From: Raineya sp.
GTDB taxonomy: Bacteria > Bacteroidota > Bacteroidia > Cytophagales > Thermonemataceae
Direction: 5' to 3'
DNA length: 64,000 nt
NCBI GenBank assembly: GCA_025454915.1
Contig: JALONN010000009.1
Span: 124,001 to 188,000, forward strand
The notes below the pieces were generated by a model that saw only the letters and a program-made list of their open reading frames with translations, had not been told where the DNA came from and did no database searches. This document shows positions 1-9,142 of the stretch, one piece after another (position 1 is the first letter of the stretch; each line of letters starts with the position of its first letter). The position numbers and the translations under genes are program-made.

Positions 1-72
1 TGGAATCCTGGAAAGCAGGGAGGTTCACCTGTAAGGGTTGAGGTCACACGTCCCATTACTTTTAAACTATAA
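1..72 (+). CDS. C-terminal end of a TonB-family energy transducer (partial)
   Basis: An open frame enters from the left edge and stops at TAA 70-72. Its last 23 codons contain W-x-P-G-K-Q-x-G-x-P-V and end in P-I-T-F-K-L. This matches the last two strands of the TonB C-terminal domain, where W-x-PGK-x-x-G-KPV and a final P-I-x-F-x-L are typical in Bacteroidota. TonB couples the proton-motive force to outer-membrane receptors. Only the tail is visible, so the family call rests on one motif and the gene could be a TonB-domain protein of another architecture. Confidence 0.6.
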   Translation, partial: WNPGKQGGSPVRVEVTRPITFKL

Positions 73-90
73 ATTTTATATTTGGCATAA

Positions 91-116
91 AAAAAGCCTG
101 ATGACTCAGGCTTTTT
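91..116 (+). terminator. Rho-independent terminator, probably bidirectional
   Basis: A perfect 11-bp inverted repeat (aaaaagcctga / tcaggcttttt) with loop tgac ends in a T run. It lies between the TonB-like gene end (72) and the end of the leftward response regulator (137), so it can serve both. Confidence 0.85.
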
Positions 117-136
117 ATTGTTAATATTTTCTTGAT

Positions 137-589
137 TTAACTTTGTTGGTTGAGAGCTGAAAGTAGATTTTTAACTTCATTTAAAGCATTATCTGTTAAT
201 GGCTTTGTAATGAATTTAATCACATATTCATTATCCACTATTTTCTCAATATCTCTTTTATTATCTGAACTGGAAAGAATAACGACTTTACATTTATTTT
301 TTAGTTCATCAGGAAACATTTCAAATTCAAAAAGGAATACAAAACCATCTACAATAGGCATATTAATATCTAAAAATATCAAATCAGGTAAATTTTCTAT
401 ATTTCCCTGATTGTCTTGCAGATATTGTAAGGCACTTTTACCTGAATTTTTGATTTCTACTCGTTTGGCAAATTTTGTAATTTCAATGATGCGTTTACTA
501 ATAAAATTATCAGTATCATTATCATCTACGAGCATTACAAGGTCAATCATATCGTCTGCGGGCTTAGAGTCTGTCATGTTACTTTTCAA
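137..589 (-). CDS. Single-domain response regulator (REC only)
   Basis: A 150-residue CheY-like receiver with nothing after it. Visible motifs are the acidic pair in V-D-D-N (about residues 21-23), the phospho-acceptor Asp in L-I-F-L-D-I-N-M-P (about 73) and the conserved Lys in I-T-K-P-L-T (about 129). The D-D-N-D-T-D-N-F start is typical of the Rcp1-like stand-alone receivers common in Cytophagales. These relay phosphate from hybrid or cytosolic kinases and have no DNA-binding output. It lies 103 bp downstream of the TolC gene on the same strand, so it may be co-transcribed with the export operon. The kinase at 5994 is a candidate partner by proximity only. Confidence 0.9.
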   Translation of the reverse strand: MKSNMTDSKPADDMIDLVMLVDDNDTDNFISKRIIEITKFAKRVEIKNSGKSALQYLQDNQGNIENLPDLIFLDINMPIVDGFVFLFEFEMFPDELKNKCKVVILSSSDNKRDIEKIVDNEYVIKFITKPLTDNALNEVKNLLSALNQQS

Positions 590-692
590 TAAAACAAATA
601 TGCTATATATTTTTTATTTTTGCAAACGCAAAACTATAAAATGTTTTCATAGCATTTTATGCAATATAGCCAATTATCTTGCTTACATCAAA

Positions 693-2105
693 TTATTCCC
701 AAAATCTTTCTCCCGCAGCCCATCGTAACATTACTTTAGCCTTTTCATATTTACTCTGTAGAGCAACCAATTTTACTTGACTTTCAATGAGTTTACTCTC
801 ACGACTATTAATTAAAAAAACAGAACTTTCTCCGTTTGCAAATCTTTGGTATTCAGCATTTCTTAAAATTTCCAAATTATTTACCATAGTTTGTTGTAAA
901 GCAATATTTTGTGCCAAAAGCACTATTTCATTGTAGGTTGCTTTTATTTCTGTATTGATTTCTCTTGCTGTTTGGCTTTGGTCAAGCTTATTTTGATCTA
1001 ATTTAAAACGTGTTTGGAATATTTTTCCTCTCTCTTTTCGCAAAAGTATTGGAAAACTTACATCAAAACCAAACTTATAATTGTTTGTAAAATAATCCCC
1101 ACCCCAGTTTATATTTCGAGCATTGTTATAGCCCGCTAATACATTATAGTTAAGATTAACTTGTGGTTTTAACCTATCTTGTTGAAATCTCCTTTCTATA
1201 TCCAATTGAGCTATCTTAAATCTGATTTTTTGAAGTTCTGGATGATTTTCCTGTGCAAAAGCTATTAACTGATTAAGTTTTGTTTCATCTATGAGTGTAA
1301 GTCCTGTTAATGATTCAGGTATAGCATTAAATGGAAGTTCAACTGGCAACTCATCTATCCATAAGTGATTAGATAAAACTAAACCTGCATTTTTGAAGTC
1401 AATTTCAGCTTGTCTCAACTGAACCGTTCTTTCTTGCAAAGTAATTTTAGCCTCTATTGTATCTATGGCTGCAGTTTCACCAAATGTAAGTCTTTGTTGT
1501 ATAAATTTGAATCGTTCTTCAGCCAATTGATAACCTTTTTGGATATATAGAAGCTCATTATATCTGAAATACCACTCCCAATAGTCTTTACTTGCTGAAA
1601 AAAACAACTTATTCAGCTCTTTAATTCTTTCTGCTTCAGCCATTTTTTGTCCAATTTGAGCTTGCCTTAAAACAGTTCTTCGAGCATCAATTAATAACCC
1701 TTGTCCCAAAGGAATGCTTAGCCCTGCATACATCAATCCTTGTGATGGAGTTTTATTTTCGGAACTCATCAATGCTCCTTCATTTAATTCATATCCAACT
1801 TTCAAATCTCCTATCCAGGTAGGAGCTTTCAGGTGGCTATCCCAATAGCTGTAATAAAATTTATCTTGGAGTGTTTTCTGAACATAATCAGCTTGTAGTT
1901 TGGGATCAAAACCTCCTTTTGCTATCCGAACTTCTTCTTGAGCAATACGTGGTAAATAGTTAATAGCTTTTACCATAGGATGATTTTTTAGCATTTGAGC
2001 ATATAGATCCCGAATACTGAAAGTATTTTTGCCTGTTGAGTCTATTTGAGCAAAAGCACTAAATGAAGTCAAAAAAATAAACAAAAAATATATATAACGC
2101 ATCAT
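693..2105 (-). CDS. TolC-family outer-membrane efflux/secretion channel
   Basis: A 470-residue protein with a signal peptide (M-M-R-Y then a hydrophobic run ending S-F-A-F-A, cleavage near residue 20). Two long alpha-helical halves rich in Q, L and E follow, as in outer-membrane efflux proteins. The repeated R-x-A-x-x-G-x-x-x-x-x-x-x-L pattern (around residues 130-200 and 345-440) fits the TolC fold. It is third in the leftward order ABC transporter (5830), HlyD adaptor (3561), TolC, with gaps of 22 and 73 bp. It should be the outer-membrane pore of a tripartite type I secretion or export machine. Confidence 0.88.
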   Translation of the reverse strand: MMRYIYFLFIFLTSFSAFAQIDSTGKNTFSIRDLYAQMLKNHPMVKAINYLPRIAQEEVRIAKGGFDPKLQADYVQKTLQDKFYYSYWDSHLKAPTWIGDLKVGYELNEGALMSSENKTPSQGLMYAGLSIPLGQGLLIDARRTVLRQAQIGQKMAEAERIKELNKLFFSASKDYWEWYFRYNELLYIQKGYQLAEERFKFIQQRLTFGETAAIDTIEAKITLQERTVQLRQAEIDFKNAGLVLSNHLWIDELPVELPFNAIPESLTGLTLIDETKLNQLIAFAQENHPELQKIRFKIAQLDIERRFQQDRLKPQVNLNYNVLAGYNNARNINWGGDYFTNNYKFGFDVSFPILLRKERGKIFQTRFKLDQNKLDQSQTAREINTEIKATYNEIVLLAQNIALQQTMVNNLEILRNAEYQRFANGESSVFLINSRESKLIESQVKLVALQSKYEKAKVMLRWAAGERFWE

Positions 2106-2178
2106 GATTGACTATATAAGTTCTCAAAGAAAATATAATGAATAGGGCAAATAATATATTTGCCCTACAATATAAAGA

Positions 2179-3561
2179 TTATTTTTTATCTTTTTTTTGT
2201 TCTCTTAAGTTAGGAGGAAGTTTCTCATCTTTCACACGAGGTTCTTCATCCAGACTTGGAGGAAAACCATTGAGTTGTCGCCATATCTCATACCAAATTG
2301 GAACATCTCTGAGCATAAACCACCCGTAAGTCCCTGTACCAATACGCAATTGTGTAGGCCAAGGTTTCTCCTTTTCGTCTGGAGCTATCAATATTCTATA
2401 TTTATTATCTTTGGTATTGACATAATCAATTACGATTACTTCTCCTCCAAATGTACCAATACTCACAGCAGGCCAACCCGAAAACTGCAATGCAGGAAAG
2501 CCATCAAACTCTAAACGAACTTTTGTACCTTTTGAAATCAAGGGTAAATCCATTGCTTTTACATACAATTCAATTGCTCTTTTAGGTTGTGCAGGCTGGA
2601 TAGTTACTACTGCCTCCCCTTCTTTGACAGTTTCTCCAATACCTGCCTTCAGGGCTTTCACTACATAACCCGCTTGTGGAGCCAGTATAAAATATTGATT
2701 ATTACGGATTTGAATATTAGAATATTTATTTTGCTTTTCTGAAAGTTCACCTTTAGAAGTTGCTAAATAGGATTGATAGTAGCTTTTTTCAGATTCAGCT
2801 TTTGCTATTTTATCCATATAGTCGGCTCTTGTAGAGTTATAATCTGCCAAACTCTGATACAACTCCTGTTTACTTGCTAAATATTTATTTTCGGAAGAAT
2901 TAAATTTTGCAAATTTATCTTGAAAAGTCCCTTGTCGTTTTAAAAATTCATTTAAAGAAATTAGACCTGCTTCATGTTGTTTTTTGGAGTTATCAAACTG
3001 TGTTTTTTCTAATTCATATTGCATTTTAGCATTCTGAAAATCCATACTATCAGCAGAGAGTTTGTTACGTGTCTGTGCGATTTTAGCTCTTGATTTTTCT
3101 AAACCAAAAGTTTGTCCTTCTTTAAGAGCCATTAAACGATTATCTATTGCATCAATGTTTCGCATAGTGGCTTCTATACTTTCACCTTTAGCAAGCACTT
3201 GTTCTTCAAGGCGTTTGAGTTGTTCAGGGTCAAAATAATCAGTTTTTACTTCGGATAAAATGAGAATGGTATCATTCTGAGCAACAAATTGTCCTTCTTG
3301 TACACGCCATTCTTTTATTTGTCCTGCAATGACTGCCGTAACATCTTGTGGACGGTCTTGGGGGGCAAAAGCTGTTACTCTTCCATTTCCTCTCACATTT
3401 TGTTGCCAAGGTAAGAACAGACAAAAAAAGCCGAACACCATAATACCTGTTATCCAATATGTAAGGATTCTGGCAGAATGGGGTGTCTGTAAAAGTCTTA
3501 AAGAATAAACCTTTTTTTCTACTTCTTGAGTATTAATATGCTCATTAGATATCTTCAACAT
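2179..3561 (-). CDS. HlyD-family periplasmic adaptor (membrane fusion protein)
   Basis: A 460-residue protein with one N-terminal transmembrane helix (about 33-53). A first lipoyl half follows (D-V-T-A-V-I-A-G-Q-I-K-E-W, about 73-100), then a long coiled coil (about 110-290), the second lipoyl half (A-P-Q-A-G-Y-V-V-K-A-L, about 295-325) and beta-barrel domains. This is the order expected for HlyD-type adaptors linking an inner-membrane ABC exporter to TolC. The tail is Lys-rich. It lies between the ABC gene and the TolC gene in one leftward operon. Confidence 0.9.
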   Translation of the reverse strand: MLKISNEHINTQEVEKKVYSLRLLQTPHSARILTYWITGIMVFGFFCLFLPWQQNVRGNGRVTAFAPQDRPQDVTAVIAGQIKEWRVQEGQFVAQNDTILILSEVKTDYFDPEQLKRLEEQVLAKGESIEATMRNIDAIDNRLMALKEGQTFGLEKSRAKIAQTRNKLSADSMDFQNAKMQYELEKTQFDNSKKQHEAGLISLNEFLKRQGTFQDKFAKFNSSENKYLASKQELYQSLADYNSTRADYMDKIAKAESEKSYYQSYLATSKGELSEKQNKYSNIQIRNNQYFILAPQAGYVVKALKAGIGETVKEGEAVVTIQPAQPKRAIELYVKAMDLPLISKGTKVRLEFDGFPALQFSGWPAVSIGTFGGEVIVIDYVNTKDNKYRILIAPDEKEKPWPTQLRIGTGTYGWFMLRDVPIWYEIWRQLNGFPPSLDEEPRVKDEKLPPNLREQKKDKK

Positions 3562-3583
3562 ATATTTTGATTTATCAAGTTTA

Positions 3584-5830
3584 TTATCTTTCTGTACGCT
3601 TAGGGGCTACATTGCGTAAAATATCCAAAACAACATTTTGCTGAGATATTAGCTCTCTAAACTCATCATTGGTAAGCATTTCATTATAATCTCCTATTTT
3701 AGCTATTGTTCTGTTCTGCATGAGTACAATACGAGGACAATTTGCTAAAATGGTAATGTCATTCGATATTAAAATCAACGTCCATTCATTTTCAGCACTC
3801 ATTAAGAAATTAATAATTTTATTTTTTTCATTAATAGAGAAATCCTTTAAAAAGTCATTGATAATAAGCAATTTAGGTTTTGAAGCAATACATCTTGCCA
3901 ATACCAATTTACGTCTTTGTACTGATGAAAGTTCTTTTCCTCCAGCTGTCAGCTCTGTATGCAAGCCATCATGTAATGCATTGATTTGTTCCAGTAAACC
4001 CACATTTTCTAAAGCCCAAACAATATCACTGTATTTCACTTTTCCTTTACCCATAGAAATGTTGTCAAGAATCGTTCCTGCAAAAATTTCATCTTCAGAG
4101 AAATTGTCTTCTGTAACTGCCTGATAGCTATAGATATTAATATCTCTTAAAGAACAATTCGATATAGTTGCCACCCCGTCAAATTCATCAAAACTACCCA
4201 ATATCATTTTGATTAGTGAGTTTTTCCCAGCTCCATCTTTACCAGAAATACATATTCTTTCACCTGATGCCACATCAAGATTAATATTTTTGAGCATATA
4301 TTTATCACCATAATGAACGGATAAGTCTCTAAGATGCAATGGTAGTCCACCATGTACTTTGGTTAAATCGACTTTGATACCATGTTCTTTGTTTAGTGGT
4401 ACATCTGTAACATTTCCAATTTTTTCAGCTGAGGTCATTAAATCGTAAATGATATCCATACTCACAACTAATTTTTCTACTGACCCAACTACAAGAATAA
4501 TAACAACTTCAGAAGCTACAAATTGTCCTAACGTAATTTGCCCATCTACCACCAAGAAAGTACCTACAATTAATAAACCTGCTGTAACTGCAATTTTAAA
4601 AATGGTGATACTCAAATAATGTCCTATCAAAACTTTGAAGTGTTTTTTTCTGTAATACAAGTAATTATTCACATAATTATCCATTTTTTGAAGGGGTAAA
4701 TTAGAGTTACTTGCAAGCCTGAATGAGTTTACGGTTCTGGCGACTTCCTCAAGCCAATGAGCAATCTTGTATTTATATTTGGACTCCATCATACTGGCTT
4801 CCAACCCTTTAGGACCTGCCAAGTAAAAGGTTGCGATCAATACCCCTATTGTAACAATAGAGAATGCCATAAAAGAGGGATGATAAAATGCAAGTAGCAA
4901 CAAACCAGCTAAAATTTGAATGACAGCTCCTAAAATATCAATCAAGAGTTTAGGTAAGCCTTTTTGAATTGTTAAAATATCAAAAAAACGATTCATTAGC
5001 TCTGGAGGATAATATTTTGAAAGCTTTTCAGGCTTCATACGAGGCAATCTGTAAATAAACTCAAAAGCTGTTTTAGCAAAGACTCTTTGTTGCAAGATTT
5101 CTACAACTGTCATCTGCATAATTTGTAAACCTCCTGTAATAATCACACCCACTATAATCAATACCATCAGAACAACAGTAGAACTCACCACAGAACCAGC
5201 TGAAATAAGTGTAATAATTGCCTGAATACCAAGAGGTAAAGACAAAGATAAAAGCCCTATAACTATTGAATAAATATAAATATAAGCGATATCTTTTTTC
5301 TCGGAACGCAATAACCTGAAAACTCTTTGGGCTGGAGTTGGGATTTTATCTTTATTGTAATAATCGTCCTCCAAATATTCCATTGGAAAACATGTAACAA
5401 TTATGATTTGTCCGTTAAGTTCTTGATGAGGATTATTTTGGTATACAATTAAGTCTTTTACATCCAAATGAACATCATAATACCCTTTTTCAGATTGTGT
5501 ATGAAAATTATATATGATGGTTTTTCCTTTCTTATCTTTTCTAATCAGTAAAGGTTCTGCCCTTTGTTCATCTTTTTTCTGGAAAACCAACATGGGAAAT
5601 TCTGCTTGTTCTACAAACAAGTCAAAATCTTGTAAAGGCATATTATTTTTTAAGATGTTTAGATTGATTTTTCTTGCTGTATCTCCTAAATCATCTACGA
5701 ACTGATATATTTCTTCGATTGTATAGTCACGTTTATCTGAGTAAGATTCTTTAATATCAAACTCATTGAAATTATGTTCAATACCTAACGCAAATTTCCT
5801 TACTATCTGGTCTATGTGGTGGCTGTTCAT
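3584..5830 (-). CDS. ABC exporter (fused permease-ATPase) with degenerate nucleotide-binding domain
   Basis: A 748-residue protein. Residues 1-170 form a soluble domain without an obvious C39 peptidase Cys/His pair. About 175-450 carry the membrane helices of an ABC type 1 exporter and 490-735 an ATPase domain. That domain is atypical. The P-loop reads G-K-D-G-A-G-K-N-S (N where S/T is usual), the signature reads E-L-S-S-V-Q instead of LSGGQ, Walker B reads L-L-I-I-N-D (N/D instead of D/E), and the switch His position reads I-S-N-D. It precedes the HlyD and TolC genes, so it is the inner-membrane part of a type I-like exporter. Whether it hydrolyses ATP is doubtful from sequence alone. The substrate is unknown. 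Confidence 0.88.
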   Translation of the reverse strand: MNSHHIDQIVRKFALGIEHNFNEFDIKESYSDKRDYTIEEIYQFVDDLGDTARKINLNILKNNMPLQDFDLFVEQAEFPMLVFQKKDEQRAEPLLIRKDKKGKTIIYNFHTQSEKGYYDVHLDVKDLIVYQNNPHQELNGQIIIVTCFPMEYLEDDYYNKDKIPTPAQRVFRLLRSEKKDIAYIYIYSIVIGLLSLSLPLGIQAIITLISAGSVVSSTVVLMVLIIVGVIITGGLQIMQMTVVEILQQRVFAKTAFEFIYRLPRMKPEKLSKYYPPELMNRFFDILTIQKGLPKLLIDILGAVIQILAGLLLLAFYHPSFMAFSIVTIGVLIATFYLAGPKGLEASMMESKYKYKIAHWLEEVARTVNSFRLASNSNLPLQKMDNYVNNYLYYRKKHFKVLIGHYLSITIFKIAVTAGLLIVGTFLVVDGQITLGQFVASEVVIILVVGSVEKLVVSMDIIYDLMTSAEKIGNVTDVPLNKEHGIKVDLTKVHGGLPLHLRDLSVHYGDKYMLKNINLDVASGERICISGKDGAGKNSLIKMILGSFDEFDGVATISNCSLRDINIYSYQAVTEDNFSEDEIFAGTILDNISMGKGKVKYSDIVWALENVGLLEQINALHDGLHTELTAGGKELSSVQRRKLVLARCIASKPKLLIINDFLKDFSINEKNKIINFLMSAENEWTLILISNDITILANCPRIVLMQNRTIAKIGDYNEMLTNDEFRELISQQNVVLDILRNVAPKRTER

Positions 5831-5887
5831 GTTACTAATAGTTTTACTATTAAACCCATAAAAAAATAAAAAGTTTCTTTTTTTGTA

Positions 5888-5906
5888 TAAATTTGTGTTA
5901 AATTTG
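5888..5906 (+). promoter_or_regulatory. Candidate Bacteroidota -7 boxes before the histidine kinase gene
   Basis: Two overlapping-spacing matches to TAnnTTTG (TAAATTTG at 5888-5895 and at 5899-5906) lie about 90 bp before the kinase start. No well-spaced TTTG -33 box was found for either, so this is tentative. Confidence 0.35.
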
Positions 5907-5993
5907 GAATGATCTGTATTTTTAGCTTGTCAATAACGTAAAAAAAAAGATATAAAAAAACTTTAAATTTAAGAACTTAAACAACTGTGCATA

Positions 5994-7523
5994 ATGGCAT
6001 ATAACCCTTATAAAAGATTAACACTTACCTATTCTATTGCTTTGAGCATTATTGCATTGATGACCATTTTAAGCTACTTTTTTGTAAGTGAATATTTGGT
6101 AACTGACCCTGAAAACCCTTCTGACAGACGCTCACATATAGGTAGGATGATTAACTTCAATGGGGCTTGTGCAACTTATAGCCAAGAAATTGCTTTACTT
6201 TCCATGCTTGCCTGCAATGCTCCTACCAAAGATTCTGCTGCTACCTTAGTAGAGCAAATGGAGTTCAAATGGGAACTTTTGGATAAAGCTTATAAGGGGC
6301 TCAAACAAGGTGATGATGACTATGGTTTGAATGCTCGTTTTAATACTCCTGATATACTAGCTGACTTTCAAAATACAGATTTGTATTATAAGCCAATGGT
6401 TCTACAAGTGAAAGATATTTTGAGTCTTAAGAATGAGATTTTACCCAAAGACAGCCTTCTATTCTTTACCAGAATCAGAATGATTCAGCCAAAGCTTACA
6501 GAAGCTTCTAGTGATTTCTCCAATAAAATGCTTGATTTGAGTTTTTCTTATGACCAAAAAGCTGCTGATGAGCTTGCTTATTGGGGAAGAGTTGAGTTTT
6601 GGTTAACCATTTTTACATTAGTTGTGCTCCTTTTAGAAGCTCTCGTGATTTTCAGACCTGCTGCCAATACTATCAAAAGCTATATTGAAGAGGTTAATCG
6701 AAAAAACCAAGACTTACAACTAGCTTATGACCAAATCAAAGCAAATGAGTCACAATTAAAGTTAAATGCTGAGAATTTAGCCCGTACAAATTCAGAACTT
6801 GTAAAATCTCAACAGGAGTTAAAAGACAGTAATTTGATGAAAGATAAATTCTTCTCCATTATTGTTCATGACCTTAAAAGCCCTCTCAATTCGCTTAAAG
6901 CACTTACAAACCTACTATATCGTTTCACAGATAAAATTACAAAAGAAGAAATTCAGCAAACAGCAGAAGATTTAAACAGTTCCATTGATAATCTTTTTGA
7001 ATTTATCAATAATCTGCTTACATGGGCAAAAGTGCAAATGCAGGAAGTAGGTTTCCAATCTAAATATTTTGATTTAAAGGAACTTGTAGAAAGACAGTTA
7101 CAATTATTTAAGGTCTATGCTCAATCTAAAAATATTACTTTAAAATATGTAGCCTCTAAAAATCTAAGTGTATACGCTGACCCCAACTATACAGACATGG
7201 TAATCAGAAACTTGGTTTCAAATGCTATGAAATTCACTCCCAATGGTGGTGAAGTAAAAGTAACAGCAAAAGCAAAAAATGGCTATGTAGAAATTTCGGT
7301 TTCAGATACTGGTGTAGGTATTGATCCTCAGACACTTAAAACCATTTTCCGTTGGGATAACAAACATATTACCACTGGTACTTTAGGCGAAAAAGGAACA
7401 GGTTTGGGATTGATGCTATCAAAAGATTTTGTAGAAAAAAGTGGTGGAACAATTTCTGTAATTAGTGAGCTAAATAAAGGTTCTATTTTTACATTTACGC
7501 TACCAACTGAAAAGGGTAATTAA
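5994..7523 (+). CDS. Membrane sensor histidine kinase
   Basis: A 509-residue kinase. One helix at about 11-31 and another at about 200-220 enclose a periplasmic sensor region of roughly 165 residues. A coiled coil (about 228-285) leads to HisKA with the phospho-acceptor in I-V-H-D-L-K-S-P-L (about 300). The ATPase domain shows the N box (N-L-V-S-N-A-M-K-F-T), the G1 box D-T-G-V-G-I-D and the G2 box G-T-G-L-G-L. It is divergent from the export operon (163 bp gap), and trpF starts 3 bp after its stop. The signal is not recognisable. Confidence 0.93.
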   Translation: MAYNPYKRLTLTYSIALSIIALMTILSYFFVSEYLVTDPENPSDRRSHIGRMINFNGACATYSQEIALLSMLACNAPTKDSAATLVEQMEFKWELLDKAYKGLKQGDDDYGLNARFNTPDILADFQNTDLYYKPMVLQVKDILSLKNEILPKDSLLFFTRIRMIQPKLTEASSDFSNKMLDLSFSYDQKAADELAYWGRVEFWLTIFTLVVLLLEALVIFRPAANTIKSYIEEVNRKNQDLQLAYDQIKANESQLKLNAENLARTNSELVKSQQELKDSNLMKDKFFSIIVHDLKSPLNSLKALTNLLYRFTDKITKEEIQQTAEDLNSSIDNLFEFINNLLTWAKVQMQEVGFQSKYFDLKELVERQLQLFKVYAQSKNITLKYVASKNLSVYADPNYTDMVIRNLVSNAMKFTPNGGEVKVTAKAKNGYVEISVSDTGVGIDPQTLKTIFRWDNKHITTGTLGEKGTGLGLMLSKDFVEKSGGTISVISELNKGSIFTFTLPTEKGN

Positions 7524-7526
7524 TAC

Positions 7527-8192
7527 ATGAATATTTCTTGGAAAATTTGTGGGATGCGAGAAGAAAAAAATATTGCTTCTGTATCTAGTTTAAAGCCCAA
7601 TTACATGGGCTTTATTTTCTATAAAGCATCCAAACGCTTTGTAGGTGAGAATTTTATAATGCCTCTGATACCTGACACTATCCACAAAGTGGGTGTATTT
7701 GTCAATGAAAGTGTGGATAACATTCTTGATAAAATTCAGAAACATGATTTATCCACAGTTCAGTTACATGGAGAGGAAACTGTAGATTTCTGTAAAGAAT
7801 TGGCTTCAAAGTGTTCTCAGAGAATTGTAAAGGTTTTTGGAGTTGCAGAAGATTTCGATTTTTCAGTTTTAGAGCCTTATTCCTCTTATGTAAATGCCTT
7901 CCTTTTTGATACCAAAGGTCAGGAAAGAGGTGGAAATGGCATTTCTTTTGACTGGAATATTCTAAAAAAATACCCTTTTAATATTCCCCTGTGGATAAGT
8001 GGAGGTATAGGACTTGAAAATATTGAAGAGTTATTCACATTTTTAAAAGAGTCACCACGATTACCTATCAAGGTAGTAGACTTAAACAGTCGTTTTGAAG
8101 ATTCTCCTGCCCTTAAAAATCTTGAAAAATTAAAAGCCTTTCAACTCATTTTAGAACAACAAAAGAATTATTCTCCACAAATCAATACATAA
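7527..8192 (+). CDS. trpF: Phosphoribosylanthranilate isomerase
   Basis: A 221-residue TIM-barrel protein converting phosphoribosylanthranilate to carboxyphenylaminodeoxyribulose phosphate in tryptophan synthesis. The catalytic Cys stands in W-K-I-C-G-M-R (about 8) and the catalytic Asp in L-F-D-T-K-G (about 128), followed by the G-G-x-G phosphate-binding turn. I-S-G-G-I-G-L-E-N (about 158-166) is the second phosphate site. Length and motifs are normal. It is only 3 bp behind a histidine kinase and is far from trpA (59.4-60.3 kb), so the trp genes are dispersed here. Confidence 0.93.
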   Translation: MNISWKICGMREEKNIASVSSLKPNYMGFIFYKASKRFVGENFIMPLIPDTIHKVGVFVNESVDNILDKIQKHDLSTVQLHGEETVDFCKELASKCSQRIVKVFGVAEDFDFSVLEPYSSYVNAFLFDTKGQERGGNGISFDWNILKKYPFNIPLWISGGIGLENIEELFTFLKESPRLPIKVVDLNSRFEDSPALKNLEKLKAFQLILEQQKNYSPQINT

Positions 8193-8258
8193 AATTAACA
8201 TTGTTTTTTTGGTTTGTAGAAGTTTAAGTCCTATTTTTAGGCTAAATATGAGGATATT

Positions 8259-9122
8259 ATGCAAAAATTTTACTTTGCTTATTTATTATTTTTGGTTTCT
8301 CTTTGTGCTTTTTCACAAAATAAAACCCTCTCAGGGACAAGCGGAAGCGTGAGTGGAGGGATGTCAGGTGTTAGTACAGCTCTTGCTGATGAATGGGCTG
8401 TTTTCAATAATATTGGAGCATTATCAGCAACCAAAGATCTTTCTATGAATGCCCTGATGGCTTTTGAAAATCGTTTTAATTTAAAAGCTCTCAATTCTTA
8501 CCATTTTGGTTTCATTACACCTTTTTCATTTGGTGGTGTTGGTGGCTTGACAATCAACAGGTTTGGGGATAAATATTACAATGAAACTCAAGTAGGCATG
8601 GGGTATAGTCATCAAATCAGTTTGGTAAGTGTTGGAGCTAAAGTTAATTATTATCAAGTTGCTGTTAATGACCAAATTGGATTTACTCAGAGTACCCGAA
8701 GCACTTTTTTAGTAGAACTTGGAGGGCTTGCAAAACTTTCTGAAAAGTGGTCTGTTGGTATTTATGGATATAATTTCACTCAATCAAAACTGAAAGCAGC
8801 TGAAGGTGAAGACAGAATACCTGTTATTCTGAAAGCAGGTGTGAGTTATAAGCCTTATGAAAAGCTGTTTTTAAGCTTAGAAACAGAGAAAGATGTAGAT
8901 TATGATGCTACTGTAAGAGCTGGTATCAACTATCAGGTTCATCAGTATTTTTTTGTCAGAACGGGTATTTCTACAAAACCATTCAATTCTTCTTTTGGGG
9001 TGGGGTTTCAGCCTAAAAACTTTAGTTTTGATTATGCTTTAAGCAATAATAATGCTTTGGGCTGGATTCATCAGCTTTCTTTGCGTTATGCTTTCAAAAA
9101 GAAAACGGTTACTAAAGACTAA
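8259..9122 (+). CDS. Secreted outer-membrane beta-barrel, PorV/PorQ-like
   Basis: A 287-residue protein with a signal peptide (hydrophobic run ending C-A-F-S-Q, about 20). G-x-S-G-G-M-S-G-V-S-T-A-L-A-D-E-W-A-V-F-N-N follows, resembling the N-terminus of PorV/PorQ and other OmpP1/FadL-like barrels of Bacteroidota. The rest alternates beta strands and ends with an aromatic strand (L-R-Y-A-F). PorV-like proteins can work with the type IX secretion system, but this smaller relative could have another role. It is 20 bp upstream of a second outer-membrane gene on the same strand. Confidence 0.7.
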   Translation: MQKFYFAYLLFLVSLCAFSQNKTLSGTSGSVSGGMSGVSTALADEWAVFNNIGALSATKDLSMNALMAFENRFNLKALNSYHFGFITPFSFGGVGGLTINRFGDKYYNETQVGMGYSHQISLVSVGAKVNYYQVAVNDQIGFTQSTRSTFLVELGGLAKLSEKWSVGIYGYNFTQSKLKAAEGEDRIPVILKAGVSYKPYEKLFLSLETEKDVDYDATVRAGINYQVHQYFFVRTGISTKPFNSSFGVGFQPKNFSFDYALSNNNALGWIHQLSLRYAFKKKTVTKD

Positions 9123-9142
9123 AACAAGAAAATTGTAACCTT

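Noticed and set aside
5514..5705. Short plus-strand frame inside the ABC exporter gene
   Set aside because: It lies wholly within a well-supported gene on the other strand.
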